Source: Gammaproteobacteria bacterium
GTDB taxonomy: Bacteria; Pseudomonadota; Gammaproteobacteria; S012-40
DNA: 64,000 bases
NCBI GenBank assembly: GCA_029881255.1
Contig: JAOUMY010000001.1
Coordinates: forward strand, 992,001-1,056,000
Direction of reading: 5' to 3'
Below, piece by piece: positions 9,749-19,365 of the stretch (position 1 is its first letter; each line of letters begins with the position of its first letter). The translations under genes and the position numbers were made by a program. A model generated the notes under the pieces. That model had not been told where the DNA came from and did no database searches. It was given only the letters and a program-made list of their open reading frames with translations.

Positions 9749-10795
9749 CTCCCGTCGATGGTTTGTGTTCGCCCTCGTGGCGGCATGCGTATTCTTACTT
9801 TACTTGTTATCTCCGGTACTGACGCCTTTTATTGTGGCTGCCACGCTGGCCTATATGGGTGATCCACTAGTTGACAGGCTGGAGCGTAAGCTCTCCCGTT
9901 CGGTGTCAGTATTGATTGTGTTCGCGCTAATTATTAGCGTGATACTGTTATTGCTTTTGATACTGCTTCCCATGCTGGAAGGGCAGATCAGTGTGCTGAT
10001 AAAGAAACTCCCCGTTTATCTTGATCGACTGCAACATATCTTTTTGCCCTGGTTACAACAGCAGTTAGGCCAATTCGATCCTTCCGTCAATTTTGAAAGT
10101 CTCAAGCAAGCGGTGTTGCAGGCATTTTCTGGTGTCGGTGGGGTGGTGAAAGGTGTGGCGTCTACGCTGTCGTCCTCAGGGCTGGCAGTTATTGGCTTTT
10201 TTGCCAATATCGTATTGATTCCGGTGCTAACGTTTTATCTCTTGCGTGACTGGGATATTCTGGTCGAGCGCGTGCATGAGCTAATCCCTCGTCGTTTTGA
10301 GGCGACCACAGTTAGGCTGGCACAAGAGTCTGACGAAGTATTGGGCGCTTTTGTGCGTGGTCAGGTGTCGGTGATGGCTGCGTTGGGGACAATTTATAGC
10401 ATAGGGTTGTGGATAGTCGGTCTTGATCTGGCCTTGCTCATTGGTATGATGGCCGGCGCTGTCAGTTTTGTGCCCTACCTCGGATTTATTGTCGGCATCG
10501 TGATTGCGGGCGCTGCGGCTATGCTGCAGTTTCAGGACGTTATCTATCTGGTTTATATAGGTCTTGTTTTCGGCGTTGGGCAGGTTTTGGAAAGTTTTCT
10601 ATTAACTCCTTTTCTGGTTGGTGACCGCATCGGTCTGCATCCGGTAGCTGTTATATTTGCGGTTATGGCGGGCGGACAATTATTCGGATTCTTTGGCATC
10701 TTGCTGGCTTTGCCGGTCGCGGCAGTTTTGATGGTGATATTGCGTCACGCCCATGAGCGGTATGTTCAAAGTCAGTTGTATGGGGGTGGTCGTTA

Positions 10796-10796
<1 letters not shown>
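9735..10796 (+). CDS. AI-2E family transporter (PerM-like permease)
   Basis: The 353-residue integral membrane protein has the family layout: paired N-terminal helices (residues 9-75), a soluble segment around residues 80-140 (KKLPVYLDRLQHI), then helices including GMMAGAVSFVPYLGFIVGI and a C-terminal group ending in LALPVAAVLMVILRHAHERY. The SFVPYLG motif is characteristic. Substrates in this superfamily vary, and none can be assigned. It overlaps the phosphatidyltransferase upstream and hda downstream by 1 bp, so it sits in a tight operon. A second in-frame ATG lies at 9741. Confidence 0.9.
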
Positions 10797-12153
<1,357 letters not shown>

Positions 12154-12203
12154 CTACAAGCTTGCTTACTTTATCAGAGCTAACCCTGAATTTGGAAACC
12201 TGA

Positions 12204-12731
12204 ATGTTTGAAAAAGCTCTTTGGCGAAGCCGTTTTGTGGTGCTGGCTGCAGTAGTGGCTAGTCTTTTAACCAGTTTTGCTATGTTTTATATCGCAACGG
12301 TTGATGCATTTTATATGATGGCTCATCTTCTCGAGTACGCATCGCCCGATTTGACACTGGAACAACGAAACCATCTACGTAGCTCCACGGTGACACATGT
12401 GGTCGAAATCGTTGATGGTTACTTGCTGGCGACTGTGTTGTTGATCTTTGCGCTAGGCTTGTACGAGTTGTTTATCAGCAAGATTGATAGTGCGGAAGAG
12501 GAAGATGAAAAGGTTTCTGGAAATGTGTTGGTTATTGAAAGTCTGGATGATCTGAAAAATCGCCTGGCGAAAGTGATTTTGATGATACTGGTAGTGAAGT
12601 TTTTCGAGCACGCAATCGGAATGAACTATGACAGTCCCATCAGTCTGCTGTATCTCGCCGGAGGAATTGCGTTGATCGGGCTGGCTTTGTACCTAACCCA
12701 CGCCAGTGAGCCACATAAGGCCGAAGGATGA
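12204..12731 (+). CDS. UPF0114 (YqhA) family membrane protein
   Basis: The 175-residue protein has four predicted membrane segments (about 9-32, 70-92, 120-140 and 150-168). An acidic cytoplasmic stretch (SAEEEDEKVSG) separates the second and third. The SRFVVLAAVVASLL start and the VIESLDDLKNRLAKVILMIL segment are characteristic of UPF0114. The family is widespread and lacks a firmly assigned function. The stop overlaps the next gene by 4 bp. Confidence 0.87.
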   Translation: MFEKALWRSRFVVLAAVVASLLTSFAMFYIATVDAFYMMAHLLEYASPDLTLEQRNHLRSSTVTHVVEIVDGYLLATVLLIFALGLYELFISKIDSAEEEDEKVSGNVLVIESLDDLKNRLAKVILMILVVKFFEHAIGMNYDSPISLLYLAGGIALIGLALYLTHASEPHKAEG

Positions 12732-13174
12732 GCGAAACGGCTTCGCACCCGTTTGTCGCGGCTTTCCGCGGGAGTTTCATTGGCATTTTGCGTTGGCCTC
12801 AGTTGGCTGCCTTGTGGGAAACGGTTGCGCAAGATGCAGCGGCTGACTGGTATATCTATGCTGTTGGTGAAGCGCCTCCTGACGAACCGGCATCGAGTGA
12901 ACAGGTACTCACATTTATACGGCACATGGATACACTGCTACGTACCGAACATGACTACGATTACTGCGGTATAGTCTATGTCGACAGTCGCGAACACCCA
13001 GGCTATATCAAGATTTTTGATCCCAATAACCTGGGCGTGTCATGTGGATACAGTGATAATCCACCGCTTCCAGGCTGGATTATGTCGAAGTTGAAACCGA
13101 CCAATCTTGTTGAGGCATTGCCACAACCAGGCAATCGAAAGCGATGGTGGCAAAAATTGTTTTCGACCAACTAG
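12728..13174 (+). CDS. Conserved hypothetical protein
   Basis: The 148-residue soluble protein is translationally coupled to the UPF0114 gene. It opens with a FRGSFIGILRWPQLAALWETV block, then ADWYIYAVGEAPP, a helix (VLTFIRHMDTLLRTEHDYDYCG) and IVYVDSREHPGYIKIFDPNNLG. I recognise the pattern as a conserved proteobacterial family without a known role. No signal peptide or catalytic motif is visible. The basic tail (GNRKRWWQKLF) could contact membrane or nucleic acid; that is inference. Confidence 0.72.
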   Translation: MSETASHPFVAAFRGSFIGILRWPQLAALWETVAQDAAADWYIYAVGEAPPDEPASSEQVLTFIRHMDTLLRTEHDYDYCGIVYVDSREHPGYIKIFDPNNLGVSCGYSDNPPLPGWIMSKLKPTNLVEALPQPGNRKRWWQKLFSTN

Positions 13175-13183
13175 GTCTCGCGT

Positions 13184-13531
13184 TTATTTGCCAGTGAAAT
13201 TTGCCGCTACATATTTACCTTCGGTCGTAAGAAAAATATATAACGTGCTTTTGGCGGGATCTTTTTCCTGGGCATTGTTGAAGGTAACTAACCACTCGGT
13301 GTTTGCGCCAACGGTTTTCTTTTCTGCGTTTCCTGGTTTCGCATCTTTCCATGAGGAATCAATTTTATTTCTGTTTACCAGGGTGTTGAGTACGGAAAGC
13401 GCTGCTTTTTGCGCACCAGCGGCATCTACGTCATGAGAATGTGTGTGATCTGCATGGCCGGGACCGGCAAATACGGGTTGGATAAGAAACAGGCTGAATA
13501 TCAATAACAGGATGATTTGTCCGGATTTCAT
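13184..13531 (-). CDS. DUF6488-like periplasmic protein with a His-rich mature N-terminus
   Basis: The 115-residue protein has a clear signal peptide (residues 1-22, cleavage after PVFA). The mature N-terminus is GPGHADHTHSHD, which could bind a metal ion. The rest (QKAALSVLNTLVNRNKIDSSW, then a short beta-rich part) resembles DUF6488, a small secreted PepSY-like family of unknown role. It is followed on the same strand by no close partner and converges with the hypothetical gene at 13174. Confidence 0.68.
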   Translation of the reverse strand: MKSGQIILLLIFSLFLIQPVFAGPGHADHTHSHDVDAAGAQKAALSVLNTLVNRNKIDSSWKDAKPGNAEKKTVGANTEWLVTFNNAQEKDPAKSTLYIFLTTEGKYVAANFTGK

Positions 13532-13574
13532 GTGAATTTACTCCCTCTCTACGTTGTTGTCGATTATAAATTTC

Positions 13575-14054
13575 TTATTTGAACTGATAGCGCACACCCA
13601 AGCCAATACTAAGATCTGGCGATGTCGATGGAAAGATACGCATTACGGGTGCAATTTCCAAAAACGCATCGAATGGTTCGTTTTGCACCAGATAATTAAT
13701 TCCGATGGGAATACGTACGCCCAGATGTTGGTCTCTTCCCGTGACAGCGCGAACGCCCAATCCATAGTAGAACAGCGCCTTGCCAACTTCTACCGGTATT
13801 AGATCCGGTTTGTGCACGACATAATCGGCTTTTAGTTGTATATCGACATTGTTCCTGCCGATATTCCAGCCAGCGCCAATGTCGTACGCGTGGTTTTGCC
13901 CCGATCGCGCACCCTTGCCAGTCCAGTATTTAAAACTGATACCAGTCAGGTCGCCAACGACAATGCCGAGACTTTTGTTGAAAGACGCAGCAAATGCGTT
14001 GGAACTAGCGGCAAGCAATAAAACAGCGCAGGCCACAATATGGTGTGTTTTCAA
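13575..14054 (-). CDS. Small outer-membrane beta-barrel-like protein
   Basis: The 159-residue protein has a signal peptide (1-22, cleavage after SNAFA) followed by alternating amphipathic strands such as GISFKYWTG, DIQLKADYVVH and LGVRIPIGINYLV. It ends in LGVRYQFK. An aromatic two residues from the C-terminus suits BAM-dependent barrels. The size would give about eight strands. No specific family function is evident. It overlaps the end of trmO by 4 bp and is probably co-transcribed with it. Confidence 0.62.
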   Translation of the reverse strand: MKTHHIVACAVLLLAASSNAFAASFNKSLGIVVGDLTGISFKYWTGKGARSGQNHAYDIGAGWNIGRNNVDIQLKADYVVHKPDLIPVEVGKALFYYGLGVRAVTGRDQHLGVRIPIGINYLVQNEPFDAFLEIAPVMRIFPSTSPDLSIGLGVRYQFK

Positions 14055-14779
14055 TAGTCGCTTCCTATGCCTGGAGTGTCGTTTGGAGATATCGACAAAA
14101 CAGTTACAGTCTCTTCGGAAAAACGAAACTTTACCTCAAAGTTGAGTATTTTCATACCATAGGCTTTTTCTTCCTGTGTATGTTGATGGTATGCGGGACG
14201 AGGATCTAGGGCGAGGGTTTCAACTATCAGGTTTTTTAACGTCGGATTCTCGGCAAGAGCCTGATGGCTATCTGTGGAAAACACAATATTGAGTTTGTTG
14301 TTTGGCGGGTGCTGCGCATAGGCGCTCTTCGCATCTGGCAAGCTGTCTGCGTAGCGAATATAGGGCTTAATATCGATTACGGGCGTACCGTCGACAAGAT
14401 CATGTCCGGATACCAAGAGATTCACGCCCTGGTCAAATTCGATATCTATCAACTTTACTGCTGACATGCCGATGGGATTTGGTCGAAAACTTGAACGTGT
14501 GGCAAACACGCCAACAGATTCATTGCCCCCTAGTCGTGGAGGGCGAACACGGGGTTTCCAGTTTGCGTCCAGGTGTTTGTGAAATACAAATACAATCCAG
14601 ATATGAGAGAAATCCTTCAGTCCCAACACTGCTTCGGGATTGTTAAATGGCGGTAACAGTTCCACACGTGCATGTGCTGAAGGGGTTAGCCCGGGTTGTC
14701 GTGGAACCCCGAATTTTTCCTTAAAGCACGAATGCACTATTCCTATCGTTTCAAAAGGAAAAGTTTGCTTCACGTGCAC
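14051..14779 (-). CDS. trmO: tRNA t6A37 N6-methyltransferase TrmO
   Basis: The 242-residue TsaA/UPF0066-fold enzyme uses SAM to methylate t6A at position 37 of ACY-decoding tRNAs. Typical motifs are IGIVHSCFKEKFGVPRQPGL at the N-terminus, the FSHIWIVFVFH strand, FATRSSFRPNPIGMS, and the HDLVDGTPVIDIKPY block. The start is GTG at 14779, 3 bp after the DamX-like stop. A second GTG lies 6 bp downstream. The N- and C-terminal parts are both complete. Confidence 0.93.
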   Translation of the reverse strand: MHVKQTFPFETIGIVHSCFKEKFGVPRQPGLTPSAHARVELLPPFNNPEAVLGLKDFSHIWIVFVFHKHLDANWKPRVRPPRLGGNESVGVFATRSSFRPNPIGMSAVKLIDIEFDQGVNLLVSGHDLVDGTPVIDIKPYIRYADSLPDAKSAYAQHPPNNKLNIVFSTDSHQALAENPTLKNLIVETLALDPRPAYHQHTQEEKAYGMKILNFEVKFRFSEETVTVLSISPNDTPGIGSDY

Positions 14780-14782
14780 TTC

Positions 14783-16165
14783 TTACTTAAGCGTCTTGTG
14801 AATGCTGGCAAAGGTTCTAATCCAAGGTTGTTTTAAGGATAAAGATTTGGAAAGAGAATCAGCTGCCTGTTTAGCTTCACTCTGTGAAGAAAAATCGCCA
14901 TGTACCACCGAATATAAGGTTCTATTTCCCTTTTGGATTTTGAATATCGCACTGTGTTGTTGAAGTCGGTTTTCCGCAATAAAATTTAAAGCAGCTTTTT
15001 CATTGCTGACCGCCAGTAGCTGCAGTGTATAGTGTTGCGGATTGCGTGATCGCAGCCATGTTGTTTCACCGCTTGTAGTGTTATCGTCTGCTTGCGAATT
15101 GGTTTGCGGAGATAAACGATTTGTTTGTGTTTGTGTTTGTGTTTGTGTTTGTGTTTGTGTTTGTGTTTGTGTTGTGGATGGTTCCGGTAATTCCGCAGTT
15201 TCAGGAATAATCGCTGGCGGAGGTGACTTAGGTAATTCCGGTGGAGGTTCTGGGATATCGAGCGCTTGAACCTCTTGGGTCTCGATTTTTGCATTCTGTT
15301 TGGTTTGGAGCAAAACAAGCGACACGACTATGGAAACCGAAAGTGCTAAAGCGACAAGCTTTAATTTTTGCTGGCTTCTTTTTTTGTCTGATCGTGTTTG
15401 CTGGGGGCTGGTTTTTTCATGCTCTTTGCCGCTGCTAAGTATGCTGAATGCCAATGCATTGATATGTCCCGGCTGGCCATGAGATTGTTGGTGAATTCTC
15501 GCCAATACGGGTTCACTGAACACGCTATGTTGGTTTGAGCCGGCGGAGGATAAACGATGTTGGATATATATAGCCGTTTGTTCTTCGCTAAAGACCGGAA
15601 CTTCCAGTTGTAATAATTCTTGGGGTGGTGTGCACTGTTGTATAAGACGACTCAATGTATCGGGAATAAATTTGCCCAATAGTAAAATGCGCAGTACCGG
15701 TCGTCCGCCTATCGCAATCGTACTAATGGAGACGAGTAGTCGAAGTATGGTGTGATCTAGTTGTTCGGCATCATCAATAATGAGCACGGGCATCATGTTC
15801 TGTTCGCGAGCCTCAGTCAATTGATCAGCGAGCTTGCCGAGGATTTTCTCGGGTTCACTTTCATCTATCCGAAATTTTCTCGACATGATCGCGAGTAGCG
15901 AGTTGACCGAATTCGCCTCTTTGGCATCGGTCAGGCAGGTATACCACTCGTCTTGTTTTTCACTGATTAATTGATGCGCCAGTGTTGTTTTGCCTGATTC
16001 GCGCTCATTGTGCAGATAAATAATCTCACTTCCGAACTCGAGCAAATGTACGACTTTTTGCCGAAGCTCTGACCGTTCAATGTCTTCAAAAAAATTCCGC
16101 TCATTGACTTCATCCGCGAAGGGATTGCTAGTCATAATTGCTGTGATGTCTGCGGTGACGGCCAT
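14783..16165 (-). CDS. DamX-like protein: AAA ATPase domain, membrane anchor and SPOR domain
   Basis: The 460-residue protein has an ExeA/GspA-like AAA domain (about 15-250), one membrane segment (about 268-288, LVALALSVSIVVSLVLL), a proline-rich periplasmic linker, and a C-terminal SPOR domain (about 375-455). SPOR domains bind denuded septal glycan, so a role in division is likely. Walker A reads NERESGKTT and lacks the usual first Gly; Walker B is VLIIDDAEQL. The linker contains a Thr-Gln run coded by a hexamer array. Its position downstream of aroKB matches damX in enterobacteria. Confidence 0.85.
   Translation of the reverse strand: MAVTADITAIMTSNPFADEVNERNFFEDIERSELRQKVVHLLEFGSEIIYLHNERESGKTTLAHQLISEKQDEWYTCLTDAKEANSVNSLLAIMSRKFRIDESEPEKILGKLADQLTEAREQNMMPVLIIDDAEQLDHTILRLLVSISTIAIGGRPVLRILLLGKFIPDTLSRLIQQCTPPQELLQLEVPVFSEEQTAIYIQHRLSSAGSNQHSVFSEPVLARIHQQSHGQPGHINALAFSILSSGKEHEKTSPQQTRSDKKRSQQKLKLVALALSVSIVVSLVLLQTKQNAKIETQEVQALDIPEPPPELPKSPPPAIIPETAELPEPSTTQTQTQTQTQTQTQTQTNRLSPQTNSQADDNTTSGETTWLRSRNPQHYTLQLLAVSNEKAALNFIAENRLQQHSAIFKIQKGNRTLYSVVHGDFSSQSEAKQAADSLSKSLSLKQPWIRTFASIHKTLK
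15124..15171 (+). repeat. Hexanucleotide tandem array (TTTGTG)8 inside the DamX-like gene
   Basis: Eight perfect TTTGTG units follow each other, flanked by partial units. On the coding strand they read CACAAA repeats, giving alternating Thr and Gln in the periplasmic linker. Because the unit is 6 nt, gain or loss of units keeps the reading frame and only changes linker length by two residues. Confidence 0.97.
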
Positions 16166-16182
16166 GTTTATTTCCTCCCAGG

Positions 16183-16437
16183 CTAGCCGGGAAATCGCTC
16201 CCCTTGTACAAAAACAACGCGATAACCCCGTTTGATCTGGCTGTCGCGACTTTCCAGAGCGGCCTTTTCGGCTTCATCTTTGCTGGTGTAGTGTTCCCTT
16301 TTCACGCGCCCAGGCGAACCCTGATGTCCCCATTCCTTGACAACCAGCCATCCCTCTAACAAATCCTGTTCGAGATGAATTTGATAAAAGCGTGGCAACT
16401 GGTTTTCTACAGTTGCAGATTGCATATAGATACGCAT
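16183..16437 (-). CDS. WGR domain protein
   Basis: The 84-residue protein is a single WGR domain: LPRFYQIHLEQDLLEGWLVV, then KEWGHQGSPGRVKREHYTSK, followed by a helix and RGYRVVFVQG. WGR domains occur in MolR-like proteins and PARPs and are thought to bind nucleic acid. It lies between dgt (11 bp) and the DamX-like gene (17 bp), so it is in the same transcript. No catalytic partner domain is present. Confidence 0.85.
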   Translation of the reverse strand: MRIYMQSATVENQLPRFYQIHLEQDLLEGWLVVKEWGHQGSPGRVKREHYTSKDEAEKAALESRDSQIKRGYRVVFVQGERFPG

Positions 16438-16447
16438 GAACTAGGGC

Positions 16448-17599
16448 CTAAGTCAGTTGTATCGGCTCAAAAAGCCGTTTGTGCTCCATGATTGCGAAAC
16501 GGTCTGTCATACCCGCGATATAGTCAGCAACGCAACGCGCACGTCCGCTATCGCCTTGCTCTCTCTCCAACTCTCTTGCTTTCAATGAATGTTTGTCCGG
16601 GAGCAGTCGTATATCGTCTATAAACGCCTCGAACAGATTGCGTATTACCAGGCGTGCCTTGTTCGTCATACGATAAACACGATAGTGAGTGTACAGTTCT
16701 CGTCGCAGAAATTGTTTCAACTCCAGGTTGAGTTCGCGCATCTCATCGCTAAAACCGATCAGTGGCTGGTCCTGGCCACGTACATCGTCGATATTGTGTG
16801 GAGCTATTCTTTGGAGAACATCGCGGGTATTGGCAAGTAAATCCGACACCAGGCAATTTATCATGCGTCGTACGATCTCGTGTATGGCTCGTCGCCCCCC
16901 CAATTCTGGATAGAGTCGTTTGACCTCATCGTATTGCTGACGAAACAGACGAACAGATTGCAGTTGTTCGATGCTGATAAACTCTGCGCGCAGACCGTCA
17001 TCGACGTCATGATTGTTATAGGCGATCTCGTCTGCGACGTTGGCAAGTTGTGCTTCTAAGGAGGGTTGTTTTTTTTCGAGAAATCGTTGACCCAACTCGC
17101 CGAGCAAATGCGCATTGGTCAGAGAGCAGTGCTTGAGGATGCCCTCGCGGGTCTCAAAGGTCAGGTTGAGTCCTTCGAATTCAGCGTATTTTTCTTCGAG
17201 ACTATCCACCACCCGCAGAGATTGCAGGTTATGTTCAAACCCGCCGTAGTTTTCCATGCACTCATTGAGTTCGTCCTGTCCTGCGTGACCAAATGGCGTG
17301 TGGCCGAGGTCATGGGCAAGAGAGATAGCTTCGGTTAAATCTTCATTGAGGTTGAGTGTGCGGGCCATCGCCCTGCCAATTTGCGCGACTTCTATGGAGT
17401 GAGTGAGTCGTGTGCGAAACAGATCGCCTTCATGATTGACGAAAACCTGGGTTTTGTATTCGAGTCGACGAAAGGCGGTGCTATGAACGATGCGATCGCG
17501 ATCACGCTGATATTCACTGCGATAACCCGGAGGAGGCTCTGGAAAGCGACGGCCTCGAGAGTTGGAATCCTGTGCTGCGTAGGGCGCAAGTGTCAGCAT
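16448..17599 (-). CDS. dgt: dGTPase-like HD-domain triphosphohydrolase
   Basis: The 383-residue enzyme belongs to the dGTP triphosphohydrolase family (dNTP to deoxynucleoside plus triphosphate). HD metal ligands are seen in [17 protein letters not shown] and [30 protein letters not shown] gives the later Asp. The N-terminus [20 protein letters not shown] is typical. It fits the shorter type-2 subfamily (about 380 residues) rather than the 505-residue E. coli Dgt. It sits 10 bp after aroB. Confidence 0.93.
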   Translation of the reverse strand: MLTLAPYAAQDSNSRGRRFPEPPPGYRSEYQRDRDRIVHSTAFRRLEYKTQVFVNHEGDLFRTRLTHSIEVAQIGRAMARTLNLNEDLTEAISLAHDLGHTPFGHAGQDELNECMENYGGFEHNLQSLRVVDSLEEKYAEFEGLNLTFETREGILKHCSLTNAHLLGELGQRFLEKKQPSLEAQLANVADEIAYNNHDVDDGLRAEFISIEQLQSVRLFRQQYDEVKRLYPELGGRRAIHEIVRRMINCLVSDLLANTRDVLQRIAPHNIDDVRGQDQPLIGFSDEMRELNLELKQFLRRELYTHYRVYRMTNKARLVIRNLFEAFIDDIRLLPDKHSLKARELEREQGDSGRARCVADYIAGMTDRFAIMEHKRLFEPIQLT

Positions 17600-17609
17600 G
17601 AAGCTCCCG

Positions 17610-18701
17610 TCAATTACTGGTAATGGCGTGATGTTCGTCCAGCGCCTTTCGTAGTAAGGCTGGATCGTAGTCAGCAGTTACCACGGCATTTCCAATTGCC
17701 TTGAGCAAAACCAAACGAATGGTGCCGTGAAGTGCCTTCTTGTCTCTAGCCATGAGTTCGAGAAAGTGATCCGTCGTCAATTTGGCAGGTGCGCGAGTCG
17801 GTAGACAGGCACGGTCGATGATATTGTCGATGCGATGAACATCGTCCTGGTTTAACCAGCCCATGCGCGCCGATAAGTCGGCCGCGAGCAACATGCCTGT
17901 CGCCACCGCTTCCCCATGTAACCAGGAGCCGTAACCCATGCCGGTTTCAATAGCGTGACCGAAGGTGTGGCCTAAATTCAGTAATGCTCTTTGTCCAGCT
18001 TCTCTCTCGTCACTGGCGACGACATCGGCCTTGTTACGGCAGGAGCGTTCGATGGCATAGATAAGTTTGTCCGGCGCCCTTTCCATTAGCGCAGGAATAT
18101 TTTCTTCCAACCACTCGAAGAATTCCCTGTCGCCGATCAGTCCATATTTGATGACTTCAGCCAGGCCAGCACTCAATTCTCTGTCTTCCAGCGAATTTAA
18201 TGTGTTGGTGTCGATGATAACGGCATTGGGTTGATGGAATGCGCCTATCATATTTTTTCCCAGGGGATGGTTCACGCCGGTTTTGCCACCAACAGAGGAA
18301 TCCACCTGGGCAAGCAAGGTAGTGGGTATCTGTATGAAATCCACGCCTCGCTGATAGCAAGCAGCGGCAAAGCCTGTCATATCGCCAACAACACCGCCGC
18401 CAAGCGCTACCAGCGTGCAGCTGCGATCAAAGGGTACGCCCAGGAGTGCATCGAAGATTAAATCTAGTGTTTTGATATCTTTGTATTTTTCGCCATCTGG
18501 CAATATAACGGTGGAGGTCTGATAATCTCTCAGCATAGCTAATGTTGCTTCAAGATAGAGTGGCGCGACGGTTTCATTGCTGACAACTAAAACCTGCTTG
18601 CCGCGGATATGTGGCTTAATCCACTGAGGATCCCCCAGGAGCTGTTGACCGATATAAATAGGGTAGCTGCGGTCGCCAAGATTGACTGTAAGAGTTTTCA
18701 T
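17610..18701 (-). CDS. aroB: 3-dehydroquinate synthase
   Basis: The 363-residue enzyme makes 3-dehydroquinate from DAHP, the second step of the shikimate pathway. Motifs include [22 protein letters not shown] (NAD binding), [17 protein letters not shown] and the zinc ligands in [12 protein letters not shown] and [10 protein letters not shown]. The ATG at 18701 ([18 protein letters not shown]) is preferred over the upstream frame because AGGAAACC lies just before it and it matches the family start. It is in an operon with aroK. Confidence 0.97.
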   Translation of the reverse strand: MKTLTVNLGDRSYPIYIGQQLLGDPQWIKPHIRGKQVLVVSNETVAPLYLEATLAMLRDYQTSTVILPDGEKYKDIKTLDLIFDALLGVPFDRSCTLVALGGGVVGDMTGFAAACYQRGVDFIQIPTTLLAQVDSSVGGKTGVNHPLGKNMIGAFHQPNAVIIDTNTLNSLEDRELSAGLAEVIKYGLIGDREFFEWLEENIPALMERAPDKLIYAIERSCRNKADVVASDEREAGQRALLNLGHTFGHAIETGMGYGSWLHGEAVATGMLLAADLSARMGWLNQDDVHRIDNIIDRACLPTRAPAKLTTDHFLELMARDKKALHGTIRLVLLKAIGNAVVTADYDPALLRKALDEHHAITSN

Positions 18702-18777
18702 AATGGTTTCCTGGTAAAAATTCCTAGAAGAATATGCTTTATAGGCATTGCTCGCAAGTGATGGGATTGGCAATGCC

Positions 18778-19320
18778 TCAGGCGGAAAGCCTGGATTTCA
18801 ATAGTTTGCAGATTCTGTCAACGACAGATTTGACGCTGTTGTCTCCAGTTTTAACGACCAGATCGGCAATAGCTTCGTAAAGCGGTTCGCGTTGATGCAG
18901 AATTTCGGTCAGTTTGCGTTTGGGATCGTCGGTTTGCAGTAGCGGTCTGCTTTTGTCTTTGCTGGTACGCTCAAATAGTTGCTCTACGTCAGATTTGAGA
19001 TAGATCACCAGACCACCCCGGGATAAAGCCTCGCGATTTTCCTGTCGTAATACGGCACCGCCACCTGTCGCCAATACGATATTTTGCATTTGCACCAATT
19101 CGCTGATAACCGACGCTTCGCGTTTGCGAAAACCCTCTTCGCCCTCAAGTTCGAAAATCAGGGGAATGGTGGCCCCCGTGCGTTTTTCGATTTCCCTGTC
19201 ACTGTCGATGAATTCACGATCCAGTTGTTTAGCGAGCTGAATGCCAATAGTGGTTTTGCCAGCACCCATAGGGCCGACCAGGATGATGTTTTTTTTCGGG
19301 GAGGATGATGCCGAGGGCAT
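18778..19320 (-). CDS. aroK: Shikimate kinase
   Basis: The 180-residue P-loop kinase phosphorylates shikimate. It has Walker [12 protein letters not shown], the substrate-binding [22 protein letters not shown], and the lid region with RPLLQ. The frame also contains a GTG at 19350, but the ATG at 19320 has a good AGGA 7 nt upstream and gives normal length. That AGGA lies in the 3' arm of a 13-bp hairpin (19325-19356), which suggests translational control. It follows pilQ by 45 bp. Confidence 0.96.
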   Translation of the reverse strand: MPSASSSPKKNIILVGPMGAGKTTIGIQLAKQLDREFIDSDREIEKRTGATIPLIFELEGEEGFRKREASVISELVQMQNIVLATGGGAVLRQENREALSRGGLVIYLKSDVEQLFERTSKDKSRPLLQTDDPKRKLTEILHQREPLYEAIADLVVKTGDNSVKSVVDRICKLLKSRLSA

Positions 19321-19324
19321 AACG

Positions 19325-19356
19325 TATCCTGTGTCAAACTGCGTTGACACAGGATA
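19325..19356 (-). promoter_or_regulatory. 13-bp hairpin covering the likely aroK ribosome-binding site
   Basis: The arms TATCCTGTGTCAA (19325-19337) and TTGACACAGGATA (19344-19356) are perfectly complementary with a 6-nt loop. In the aroK mRNA the 3' arm contains the AGGA preceding the ATG at 19320. No T-run follows, so it is not a normal intrinsic terminator. If the hairpin forms, ribosome access to aroK would be limited. This regulatory role is inferred. Confidence 0.6.
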
Positions 19357-19365
19357 TCACGTTAA

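Noticed and set aside
15042-15269. 75-codon plus-strand frame over the hexamer array giving a Cys-Val run
   Set aside because: It is the antisense reading of the TTTGTG repeat inside the DamX-like gene.
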